Positions 25,916-37,215 of a stretch of DNA of 64,000 nucleotides are shown piece after piece; the first letter of the stretch is position 1; every line of letters begins with the position of its first letter. Source of the DNA: Enoplosus armatus (lineage: Eukaryota > Chordata > Actinopteri > Centrarchiformes > Enoplosidae); NCBI RefSeq assembly GCF_043641665.1, contig NC_092196.1:16055692-16119691 (forward strand), read 5' to 3'. The position numbers were made by a program, and so were the translations under genes. The notes beneath the pieces were generated by a model that was not told the DNA's origin, ran no database searches, and saw nothing but the letters and a program-made list of their open reading frames with translations.

Positions 25916-26611
25916 TACCTTAAACAAATACAGTCTCATACAACAATCCTGCAGTGGATTCAACCCTCATGAAGGTTATAGTGTTCAGTTTCTGTTGGAA
26001 CGGTTTTAGAGAGGTGTTGATTGCAGGACTGTTGAATTCGACTGCATTAGTTTTAGATACGTGTTCTCATGTCACCATAGACATTCTTGCATGAAAAATC
26101 ATATGTAAACACACGTACACATGTAATGATTTGGAAAAGAATGTATGCATGCACACAACTGACACACACCTGATGATTAGAAAAGCACCTCTGATCACCA
26201 AGCCCTACACTGCTCCCGCAGTTACTAGGAAACAAGAGGCTCACAGAGTCGGTTGTTGAGGCTGTGGAGGTGCAGCGAGGAAGCAGATTGAAAGTGAGGC
26301 GTAACGTGATTATGAGAAGTGAAGCTCTGGGGTTGAACGCTGCATAAATGCTGTATACATTAAAAAAATCACTGTCTGTAAGTTTGTTGGCATCACTACG
26401 CTGACACCTGCGCACATGCTGCTGTTTTAGACTTAAGCTTCGCTCACTGATCATTGCACACACACATGATGATCTTCACTTCCCCAGCTCTTAAGTCATT
26501 CAGTGTGTTTTCTTGTGTGTTTGCTTAAGTTGCCCCCTAAAAACACACATTGTAGATTCATGCTATCTCTGCTGTGATAAATGCGTCCACATCCCTAATG
26601 ACCCCACTTAC

Positions 26612-26717
26612 CAGTTCTTTCACACTGATAAACAATGCATTAACCTCATTGTGCATGCGTGCAGTATCAGCCAGCCATACATCAAGCAACTGGTCCTCCA
26701 GCAGGTGAAACAAAGTG
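26612..26717 (-). CDS. Possible orphan coding exon on the reverse strand
   Basis: On the minus strand a GATTGCAG acceptor (weak pyrimidine tract) is followed by 106 bases open in one frame, ending CTG|GTAAGTGGGG, an excellent donor. The encoded segment (TLFHLLEDQLLDVWLADTAR, then MHNEVNALFISVKEL) has a leucine-rich, acidic, helix-like pattern unlike most chance frames in this window. No family is recognised, and no partner exon was found on the same strand within several kilobases. It could be a remnant of a retrotransposed or transposon gene, or chance. Confidence 0.18.
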
Positions 26718-27288
26718 CTGCAATCCTGACCTTGTAATCTCTGTATGTCTCTGTGTTGGTGCACGCCAATGTGCGTGTTTATATGTACAATGCATGTGTA
26801 CTTGTGCATTTGCCTCCCTTTATTTCGTTTTTTTGTAGTTGTTCTAGTGCAAAATGTGAGTGTTCCTTCAGCTCTGTTATTTCACGCTCTGCAGGGAGGC
26901 GGGTGTGGCAGTGTGGCTCCTTCAGCCTGCCCCTTTTGGCTTGGCCGGGAACTGGGGGCTGGCTATTTGTCCAGTATTGCAGCTTTCTCTCCTTCCTCTT
27001 GGCACACCAGGATGCCAAAGGCCATCACAGTAAAATATCAGTTCCACCTTCTCGATGGCAGCAGGAATGTTGCACTGACGGCTGCAAAGCTGCAGTGAGA
27101 AGCTCCAGGGTTTGGCAGCGGGGCTTATCCAACCCGGCCCACTCCCTCCCACTGCCAAACAGATGCTCTGAAGATGTAGGAGCGTACACAGATGGGTCGC
27201 TGCCTGTCATTCAGACCTCCATGTTATTTGTTCATTGAGTTAAATATTGCGGCGAATGCATGGGCGGACTATGAGACGACAGGCCCCT

Positions 27289-27290
<2 letters not shown>

Positions 27291-27342
<52 letters not shown>
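27291..27342 (+). repeat. (AC)26 microsatellite
   Basis: 52 bases of uninterrupted AC. Confidence 0.97.
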
Positions 27343-27347
<5 letters not shown>

Positions 27348-27357
27348 GGAGCAAGCT

Positions 27358-27630
27358 GTGTCTTTTGTGGTTGTTCTGCAACTCTATGTCAACATTTTGT
27401 GTCTCTTTGTGGATGTTTTATAGCCCGACTGATGCAGGATTTTTGAGGCCCATACTTGTATTGATATTTGAGAGTTCTGATAATGATATATTGGTCGATA
27501 GAAATTTTCCTTACCAATACCAATATACCATATCTGCAGTGAGCTAATATTGGCCAATGTATCAGCTGGACTTGTTGTTTGGCGTCTCTTTGTGGATGTT
27601 TTGCGTCTCTCTCAGTGACTCTTGGCAGGT
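27358..27630 (+). repeat. Degenerate minisatellite of GTCTCTTTGTGGATGTTTT units, interrupted
   Basis: The 19-mer GTCTCTTTGTGGATGTTTT occurs at 27401-27419 (last base A-flanked) and again at 27594-27612, with weaker units on either side (TGTCTTTTGTGGTTGTTCTG at about 27359, GCGTCTCTCTCAGTG at 27613). Between them lies a different element. Confidence 0.6.
27420..27590. repeat. CCGATATATCGG-type dispersed element inside the minisatellite
   Basis: TAGCCCGACTGATGCAGGAT, GGCCCATACTTGTATTGATA, AATGATATATTGGTCGATAG and GAGCTAATATTGGCCAATGT are degenerate versions of a fish repeat with GGCCGATATATCGG-like motifs. Related fragments lie at about 30690-30770 and 31060-31140. Confidence 0.5.
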
Positions 27631-27679
27631 CCCGTGGCCCATGTCCAGTTGGCCCTTTCAATAATCCATCAATGCAGGA

Positions 27680-27697
27680 ATATATATATATATATAT
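27680..27697 (+). repeat. (TA)9 microsatellite
   Basis: Short uninterrupted TA run. Confidence 0.85.
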
Positions 27698-28783
27698 GAA
27701 TGTTCATGTTCTAAATGGGGGTGGTGCTGGGTGGGTGGTGTCAGAGATAAGTCATAGGAAGCCTGTGCACATTATGCAGGCAGTGTCTGGGCATCAGCTT
27801 CTTTTACCAACATCTATCACTCATTACTTCAGTGTAGAGGACAAGTTTCACCCCGAAACAAAGCCTCAAATCTTCAGAATTATTAATGCATCGTGCCCCC
27901 TGGGGGCAGTTGTGTTGTATTTTACTGGTTTCATTTAGAGATTCTGTTTCTCAGCTGTGGAAAATGCCAGAAAAAGGTTGCTGAAGCCACTGTGGGCTTC
28001 TGCTTATTGCTTTGCGTCTTCCCCAGTGTTGTCTTTGAAATTGCTTACTTTGTTTCTTCCTCACCTTCTGCGACGTGTCAAGTGCAACTTGAGAACAGTG
28101 AAACCACATTTCGAGTGGAGAAAATCAACCATGGATACAGTTTGAAGCCTTACTGGGAGAAAACATAACTATGTGCATTTGTGTTGACATCAACATATAA
28201 AGGGCATGTGTGTTTATATTATACACTTTATTTGTACAATAAAACAACAATAACACTCATATATTGTAATGTTTAAAGTGAATAGAGCCCTCGGTAGACT
28301 CAGTAGCGGTGATAGTGATGTGGTTAATAAATGCTGACTCCAGCACAAATTGACAAACACGTTCACAAGCTCACTGGGTTATCATTGACCGTCCGGCTGT
28401 TTGTCACAGCACAATGCTACAGACAATCGATGTGAAGTATGGCGATGAAATGTCAAAGTTGTTGTGCCTTTGTAGTTTTGTGTCTCCACTGAGCATGTGC
28501 GCTCTGACAAACACAGAGAGAGAGAGAAGGAGAGAGATGGAGAGGAGCATCTTTATTTGAAGTTGATCCGTCCTGCATTAGCAGTCTGTTCTGGTTTGGT
28601 ATATAACCACGTTAACCACAAACAGTTGTTGCACAGCATGCAAATGGGGTTCTGCAGGAGAGAGGTCTCACCTTGAGCATGCAAACAAAGCACTATTTGT
28701 GTGTGTTTTACATGTTTCACTGTTGCACTCCAGTGTGTTACTGTCTGCAGAGACTCTGTAGAAGTCTTACTGGGGCAGCAACT

Positions 28784-28990
28784 AGAGCTCCAACGATTAG
28801 TCGATTAATTAATGAGTCAGTCGACAGAAAATTAATTGACAACTATTCAAGCAAAAATGCCCAGCTTCTTAACTGTTAATGTATTTGCTGGTTTACTTAT
28901 TCTTCAGTGACAACGTGAACATCTTTCTGGTTTTGGACTGTTGGTTGAACAAAACGAGACATCTGAAGACTGATTAGTCGCAACTTTTTC
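28784..28990 (+). repeat. ATTAATCG-family element, forward arm of an inverted pair
   Basis: Contains GCTCCAACGATTAGTCGATT, AGTCGACAGAAAATTAATTG, GCAAAAATGCCCAGCTTCTT, GTTTTGGACTGTTGGTTGAA and AAACGAGACATCTGAAGACT in the family order. Followed at 28985-29060 by a second short piece (TTTTTCGATAATCCATTAAT). Confidence 0.65.
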
Positions 28991-29170
28991 GATAATCCAT
29001 TAATCATTTAAGTCATTCTTCCACAAAACATTTGATGGTTTCGGCTTCTCGTTTGATCATTTGCTGATTTTCTTCGTCTTCCAGCATATTAAATGAAATA
29101 TCTTGGCAGATGCAGCTTTCTTCGACCAACAGTCCAAAATCCAATCATATTTCATCAGATATTTTTTTTG

Positions 29171-29395
29171 GGATTAATCGTTTAGTCTCTAAAATGTGAA
29201 AAATCACAATTTCCCAGAGGCGCAGGTGACGACTTCAGACTCTTTTGTTCAACCAACTGCCCAAAACCCAATTATATTTAATTTACAATGATATAAAATG
29301 GAGGGAAGCAGCCAATCCTCCCATTGTTTAAGCTGGAACCAGAGATGGTTTGGCATTTTTAGTTGATAAATTACTTAAAACGCTAAATGTTCTGC
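29171..29395 (-). repeat. ATTAATCG-family element, reverse arm of an inverted pair
   Basis: Contains GGATTAATCGTTTAGTCTCT, AAAATCACAATTTCCCAGAG, TTCAACCAACTGCCCAAAAC, AGCTGGAACCAGAGATGGTT and GATAAATTACTTAAAACGCT, the same family in reverse order and strand to the copy at 28784. Confidence 0.65.
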
Positions 29396-30937
29396 AGATC
29401 GGCTCGTTTCAGCAGATTTTTGTCTAAACATTTTCTGCTATAGTTTTTCTGTGTGTGCCCCCAAGTGTGAGTGTGTCTGTGTGTCCCCTTCTTCTGCTGA
29501 TAATGACAGCCGGCTGTGTTTGAATGATTCATAGCTGAATACTAATGAGACGTGCTGCAGATGTCTTGAAGAAGCCAAGCTGTGCCCTTTAGGTGTCACT
29601 CAGCCCTCGGGGATGTTGGTCACCTGCACATCTCGCTCTCACGGGTCCCGATTAACAGAAGCTTCATGGAAAATGCCAACTGATGCAGCAAGTTCTTAAT
29701 TTCCTATTTGTCCCGGACTTAATTTAACCTTTCTAACTTTGTGTGTTGTTATGGTAATTTATGACACTTGCACAATGCATGCAGGATTGAAAGCAATATG
29801 AAGACTAGATTGAAATAGATTAATCATTTCTGCAGACGCTCTACAATAGATGAGTTGTTTGCAAAGAGAGTACAACAAGATCTAACAGAAGAAGGTCAGG
29901 GGTAAAAAGAACATCAGCATTGTGCAGTGGAGGCAGGCTAGGGAGCTGTCTAATAACAATCAGTCATCTCCTCCTTTGCTCCCTCTCTCTTCTTTGCTTG
30001 TTTCGTCTTCACGGTCGAGTATACCTGATGCTGCCTGGGCATAGTATGAGTCTGTATTGATTTCTCTTCCCTCTGCTCTTGGTGGGTGTTTGACGCAGGA
30101 GTTCAGGGACACACAGGGCTTTGTTGTGGCCCTATGTCCTCACTCTGGTCCAGCCTATTCATACATCACAAAAATGCCCTATCTCTGCGTGCCACCCACC
30201 TAACAGGACGCCCTCTGAATGTTGGCCTTGTGTCATAGTCTGGAGCCCACAGGGCCTCCATGACTTTCCACCGTAGCAGCAGGATGCACTAAAATCTTAG
30301 CAGAGTCTTTCAAAGGCGAAGAAAATATCCCAGTGATTGATTCCAGAGCACGTTGGAAATCCATGTATATTAAACAGTTTGAAAATTCAGAAATTCAACA
30401 GTGGACTGGAGTTTAAAATGGCTGTCGATACAGTTACTCTGAATTGAGATTAGAGCCTAGAGTACATATAATGTGCTATTTACTGCTATAAGCCAGGATA
30501 AGTAATCAACATGTTCTCAGCTCTGCAAGATGGAGACCGTTGGTAGCTGTGGCGAGCAGCATATGGAGGCAGGCACCTCACCGTTTATATACAGCACTGT
30601 ATCTCATGTATGGAAATCAGGGAGGCAAAAAGTTTCTGGTATTTTACGTCCTTTAACTTTGTAGTTTCTGTACTGACATTTTTTGTTACGTGTTAGCCAA
30701 CATATACACCAGCAACAATACATCTGCAATAAGCTAATATTGGTTAATAAATTGTCCCGGGCCATTTATTGGTCTGACTCTATAATGTCTAGTTTAGATT
30801 CAAAATCTGTATTTATTGTATTTTTAGTGTTATTTATTCTTTTATTTATTTATAATTTATATATGTCAAGCTCCCAGCAAATGTATTAGCCTTTTGCTCA
30901 GCGTTTTGACAGCTTCCTTTGTGTGTTCTGTAATAAT

Positions 30938-31045
30938 AATTAATCGATTAGTCAGTCAATCGACAGAAAATGTATAAATGACAACAACTTTGATAATCAA
31001 TTCATCATTTATAATTCAAAATGCTGAACATTCTCAAATATGAGA
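30938..31045 (+). repeat. ATTAATCG-family element, fragment
   Basis: AATTAATCGATTAGTCAGTC, AATCGACAGAAAATG and AACTTTGATAATCAATTCAT match the left end of the family. Truncated on the right. Confidence 0.6.
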
Positions 31046-34000
31046 ATTACAGCCCAACCTATGAATCCACCCTGTCTGATATTAAATTATTGCTGATATA
31101 TGCGTATATGTCACCCGATAAGTGACAACAAATTGCAGTACAGAAAATATTTTGTGTCACCATGACATAGTTTGTCCACCGGAGGACACTGACGTTTATT
31201 TTCAAATGTAAAATGTCCCATTCAGCACATAACTTTCCTTCTCATGTTATGCATTAATATCACCAGAGATATATATCGTTTAGCAGATTTCTGAAGCTCG
31301 GCAGATAACAGCATCAAAAATACAGAATCACTCCAGGTCTGTCAAGGACTGTTGGTCGAATTAAACTGCCAATGTCAAGATGTCACAGGTCAATGTGACT
31401 TGAATTAATATCACAACAGTCAACCGTCATAATGAATTCCAGGCACTGCTCAAACCCTGCAGACCACTAAAAGGTAAACTGCAGGTGCCAGTTCCCACAG
31501 CTTGTGTTGTAAATCAGCCTAAGAGCAATTAAGAGATATTGGGCCGTGACACCTGTGTCTCCTTTCCACATCGAGTGTGTATCACTGTCTCTGGGAGTTC
31601 AAGGGTCGGCTTTTATCTCCCGTCTCTTTGCCCCCGTACGGTAACATATTCCTGGCTCCTGTCGCAAATCCTCCGCTTGGGATGGAGCTGCCTGGGTCTG
31701 GCTTTGCACCTGTGCCTCATTCACAAAGAGTCACGCCTGGTTTTCACTGTCATTATCATAATCATCATATTATGCTCCCTTCTCTGACACATAATCACTT
31801 AAATTGGACTGAAGCTAAAAAAGAGGCAATTTTGTGATGGATAGGCGATGAGAGGGGCATTTGGCAGAATCGGGCAGAAAATCCTCTGTTTCCTCTCAAA
31901 TATATGAATAGGTTTAGGGGTTATGTCTCTGTCTCTGTGTGTTTGCACATTATCTTTGGGATTAAGAGGGGTAATTGTCTGTCTCTCTGTAGATTTGACA
32001 GCAGTCGTTTGCTGTAGCCATTTTGTGCATATGTGGTATAACATCAGCAGAGCCGGGGATGCTGCAGTACTCGTTTCTCTCTCACTTATCGCCTGTCACT
32101 GGCTTCTGGAAATCTAATTCACTGCACATTACAACTCACTTCTCATGACGGAAACACACATGCTGTAAATCTGGTGGCCGGTCAATTCATTCCAGTCACA
32201 TTCAATTGATTTTAATCACTTTCACTGTAGCATCTTTGCTGGATTTCAACTTTTTATATTCATCCTGGAAGAAAAGTAGATTTGTGGTTAAGTTACAGCA
32301 GCATCACTCTCCATTATTGATCTGCAGCCTTGCTTATTATGGAACAGACAAGGATGCGCTATTATTATAACCAAGACATATTGAGGAGGACTTCTGTGTG
32401 GTTCTTTTATATGACTGAAGGATATAATTACATTTTTACTTTTCAGTATTTTCTTTTTACATGTCAGTTTTTATCTTTTAAAATCTCAGAGAAAAACCAG
32501 AGCTAGACCGCTCACATCAAGTTGAGGAGGACCACTTAAAGTATCAAATCAAAGTATGATTTAGCATTGCTGAGTCTCTGATTGGTTGAGACCCTGTGTG
32601 ACTGAAAAAGCTAATTGTTGCAGCCATGATATCCAGATATTAGCCTCAGATCTAAGAGAAATGAATGTTCCTGATAAATGTCTTTCATGATTTGCATGTT
32701 ATCTGTGATAAGTTTGTCATGATCAGTCCTGTGCCACAGTGCACACACAGTGTGCAGAGTCTGATGTCTTGACAGCTGCAGGCCAGCTATATAGACGCAG
32801 ATCACAGCTCCCTTCACATTGATTTCAAACTCTGCTTTTCTTGTGGCTTTTGCCCACAAAAGTTAAAGTGATCCTTGAACATTTCCTCTCTCCACAGAGA
32901 AAGGTGGATATAGATTTTTACTGTCTGGGGTTTTTGGCCATTTCCAGACAATAAATCTCATCCTCTTGGCAGTTTCATCAGTCTAGTGCCCATCGTCTGG
33001 TTTGTCCTGCTTTCTCTCCAAGGATTCAACTTTACATAAGCAGACGTTCGTATCCTGCTGGCTGCTCTCTGCACCAGTCCCCAGGCCCTTTGCTATTAGA
33101 TTAGCAGATTAGAAAAGCAGTTCATCATAAAGTGTGTGTACTTGTGTGTCAGTATATGTGTGTGTGTGTTTGTGTGACTATGCTGAAACTAATTTATTTG
33201 TCACAGAAAGCACCAGGTATTATGCATTAGGTGTATCTACAATTTACAGTCCGTGGTGGTTATGTAGCTCGTTGTGTTTCTCCAGCGTGTGTCATTGCAC
33301 ACTACATCATCTCCATATGATATGAAGTTCATAGTTGTGTGATTTCCTGTGTACAAATACTGCCTGCACGCTGCCGGAATATAAATCTGTGCAAGAAAAC
33401 TGAGCATCTTTCTGATGTCGCACATGGACAACTGTGGACAATGGCAGTGCGCATCTTTGTAGGGTGGAGCAACTCTGAGTGAGCATTTCTGGTAGCACCT
33501 TGGGCCGCCAGCGCTGTCTCTGCAATCACGCTCCCATTGAGGGCGGCCTTTCATCTCAGGCCTTTCACAGAAACCTTTCAGACGGAGAAAGAGAGAGATG
33601 GAAAGAGGTAGATCAAGGGAGAGAGTGAGTGCAGAGGAAGGAGAAGGGAAGTGCTTCTGCAGCCCCGAGCACTCGTCTCCAGTCCTGACTGTGAATAAGC
33701 ATGCTGCTGATGAAGAGTGCAGATGTTAAAAGAACGTATAGTAATGTGTGTGTTTGTGTGTGTGTGAAGAAGAAAACAAGAGTAAGAGGTGCTGTTAGTG
33801 GAGCTTTCCTATTGTGTGTGTTCACTGTGTAACCTGTAAGCCACCCTATTTAGGCCTCGGCTATATTCTAACTTCAGTGTCTCTTATAAACATAGTCATT
33901 GATGCGTGATGTTACTGTGGGAGAAGAATAGTGTTGTACAGTTTCAATACAGTAGATTACAGTACAGTACAGCACTGCGATGCATCATTCAGTTGGCTGT

Positions 34001-34327
34001 AAAGGTTTTGCTGAGCTGAGCTGAGTAAAGCTGTGCAGGTTGAGCGGATGGATAGAGGGTGTTTGCTGGCGGTGCAGGGGGAGGGGATGTTTGGTGAGGA
34101 CTACCAGGTGTTCGTATCTGATGGGCGGGCAGTCGGCCAGGTGTTGGTGTTGGGATGCAGGGATCCTGTCGCAGGAGGTAAGCAGGGATCTGGCCAATTC
34201 CTTTGAAAAGCTACCTTTTTAAATCTATGGCACTCGTACAGAAACCTCTGTCTGCGCCTCCAGGTTTGAACTTTGGGTCGCTCCTGAAATGGCTATGTGA
34301 AGCTCAGGGAAACTAGGTGCTTTTTTT

Positions 34328-34343
34328 GGGGGGGGGGGGGGGG
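34328..34343 (+). repeat. T7-G16 homopolymer junction
   Basis: Seven T (34321-34327) followed by 16 G. Confidence 0.93.
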
Positions 34344-34583
34344 TAAAAACTTTCATTTTTCTTTGTTTGCCATCATCAGGTTTGTTAGTTTTTGCTTTGT
34401 GTAGCATTTATCTAAAACAAACAACTGGCAAGCTTCGTTGCCTCTCATAAATCATTTAGGCCTACTTTGTCTGCCAAGTGGAGCCTGAGAGAACATTTCA
34501 CAGCAGTGTGAAACAGTTTTTGCTTTTGGAATCTCTTTGCTCCTGTATACATACCCGTCTCTGTCTCTGTCATTACTGTGTGT

Positions 34584-34605
34584 TGTGTGTGTGTGTGTGT
34601 GTGTG
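34584..34605 (+). repeat. (GT)n microsatellite
   Basis: About 11 GT units. Confidence 0.9.
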
Positions 34606-36899
34606 GTCTTTTATGCCCTGGAAGCTTTTCTGTGTGTGCTATTGAGCTCATTTGATGTCCACAACAATAATTTGAGGCTTGGGTAGGGGGGAACAGAGGA
34701 GATACTGTAGAAATCTGAGCTGTGATTGATCATTGGAGAAGGAATGGGAAAGGGATAGGAACTTCCTGTTTTCCTCCTTTCCCTTTTAATGTCACCGTCT
34801 GCCTCCCTCCCTTTCAAAGGCCAGGATTGTACAGGCAGGGCTAATTAGCCGGCTCCATCCCATTCAAAATGTTCAAAAGGCTTTGAAGTGAATGAAAAAA
34901 TCACTGGCTAAAGTCAGATAAGTGGTTGAAAAATGAGAACTGATCGTAAGGCAGCTATTGTATCTCCCTCCACTATCATAATAATAAATGTGAAAACTGT
35001 CAGAAGTAGGTGGGGAGCAAAGACAAAATGTCAGGAACAAATGTCACTTCCTCTCTGCATCCAGTCTCTTTATGATCAGCACCAGCGCTGCTGCCACACT
35101 CTTTCAGTATGATCAGAATATAGATGTGAATTAAACTCAACCACAGTGCATTCACATAGCGAACATCTGCTAGAATTTTTAACCACTATATTCTGCATAC
35201 ACAGGGAAATGTGATGGTAATGACTTCCACCTCTGCGGCAAGACAATCAAACGCTGTTAATTAGTTCTGGCACTATAGTACTCTCAATCAGGAGAAATTC
35301 TCTGCAGCTATGAGCTGTGATGGAGAAAGTCCGGGTGTGTGCGTGTGTGTGCACGTGTTTGTGTATGTGTGTTTGTTAGATGGTGATTATGACAATTATT
35401 AATCATGATTATCAACCTTGATGATTTTGTCTTGCACTTTTAGTAGCTCACATCAACAACCTCAGATATTTAAAATGAAATTATTTATTTCATCGTAATT
35501 AATGTAGCTGAAAAGGTTGATGAGAGAGGATACCCTGAGAGTGGAAACAGGGTTTCTCACATTAACCTGAGTAACCTGCCTGCCACTTCGATGACAGCAC
35601 TTTCATAGTGATGTGAAAACCATCATTTCCTTGACAAAGCAATGCCAAGGCGTCAAATGTAGCTGTGGCCTATTCTCAACGCAGCCAGGATTCATTTTCA
35701 GAAAGGATTTAAGAGGAATTAAGGCAACAAATGCCTCGATTCCCTGTCAGTCATCATCTGGGTGACAGACTGAGATATGTCCCTTTGTTCGGAAAACAAA
35801 GTGAAGCAGGCCAGAGCTAAATGAAAGAGTGATATTTTGCTGCGTGTGACAGCATAGAGAGAAAGATTGGGAGACAGTGGGAGGGATGGCAGGAGTGTGC
35901 ATGATTGAGATAAGCGACAGATAGATGGGGAGCCAAGCAGAAGTCCTCTCCCACACACTGGGATCCCAGAGATACCTCCCACAGAAACGATGGAGCACAC
36001 TGCAGTTGCACTGTCACGCAAGGACATATGAAGGACACACAGAGAGGGGGAGAAAGAGAGAGAGAGAGAGAGGACGGCTGTACCTCTGTTCAAACTGAGC
36101 GAGAGACAGACAAAGACAGACCTTTTCCTGTGTTGAATGATAGTGCTGTTGCTCATGTCCTCCATCATAGAAACCTATTATTGCTCATTTTAAAGCATAA
36201 ATTGAAAAGAAATACCGTCTTCTTTTTAAAGAAGTGAACAAAAGCCCTTTACACTAGCTTTAGATCAATTCTACTGGACATAGAGATGGTTACTCTGTGG
36301 TTGGTAATGGCTCGTAAATACAACTTTGTATGCCACACTACAGAGGAAAACAATGGAAACAACTTGCATAATATGAATATCATGTAAGAAAGACAACCTT
36401 TCTTCCATACGGAAAGCCTTGAAGTCTTTGAGGGATGAAAAAGGTTAGAATCTTTCTTTGTAATGTTTAGATCTGCTCAGACCTTGATTTTAGCTGAAAT
36501 ACACTTCTAACTGGTATTCTACATGACAATACGCCTCTTTGCAGCTGCATTTTGTAATTATGGTTCATATGCTTCAATGTTAAGTCTTTAATGTTTGTTT
36601 TTCCACCACCGCGTTTTCTCAGATCCGAATGCAACTTCTGATCTCAATTAAATTGACTGCATAACTTTGTCCATCATTACATATAGATTAGATGTCTAAG
36701 GTTCAAATAAACCAGGTTCTGTGAACTGAAAACTCCCTAATTCTGAATAAGCATGGCATCCTCATCACCATCAATTCAGTCTTTCTGAGAACTAATCTTC
36801 CTCATCACCTGCATTCTCCTTACCGTTTCCTGCATTGCTCTAATGACTAAATGGCTGTAGGGATGGCAGTAACAGACGGTCAGTCAGTCAGTTGGTCTG

Positions 36900-37215
36900 T
36901 TAGTCCAACACTTAGTCCAGATTGAAATATCTCAACAAGTTTGGTAAACCAGCTGTTAACATCCAATGCCAAATTAAATGGCATATTTAGCTTCTTCACT
37001 TGATATGTTGACTGTTGAAACAGGCTGTTGGGGCAGGATTCAATAAGGGATCATTTTGAATCGATGGGATATTTATATTTATTTTTGCAGGTTACCCTTA
37101 AAGATTCAGTGTCATGGAAGTGTCAGTGTCATGGGTCTTTAATGTACTTATTGACAAATGTGATAATGTTAGCATTCGGCTCCAAGTGTCTCAGTGCACC
37201 TGAAAGTAAAGTTTA
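36900..37215. repeat. Very degenerate dispersed element
   Basis: ATTGAAATATCTCAACAAGT, GTTAGCATTCGGCTCCAAGT and GTGCACCTGAAAGTAAAG resemble a common fish repeat with TGAAATATCTCAACAACTAT and GTTAGCATTTGGCTCAAAGC motifs. Heavily mutated. Confidence 0.35.

Larger units (their letters stand above)
31141..36895. other. Non-coding stretch, no gene supported
   Basis: Contains imperfect TG tracts (33134-33175, 33745-33766, 34584-34605, about 35335-35375), a poly-G run at 34328-34343, and GA-rich sequence at 36045-36073. The longest open frame (35719-36168, reverse) overlaps two other reverse frames and resembles no family. Confidence 0.4.

Noticed and set aside
26753..27238. 161-codon open frame with several overlapping frames on both strands
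   Set aside because: No recognisable domain, mutually exclusive open frames on both strands and no splice support. Probably due to locally higher GC.
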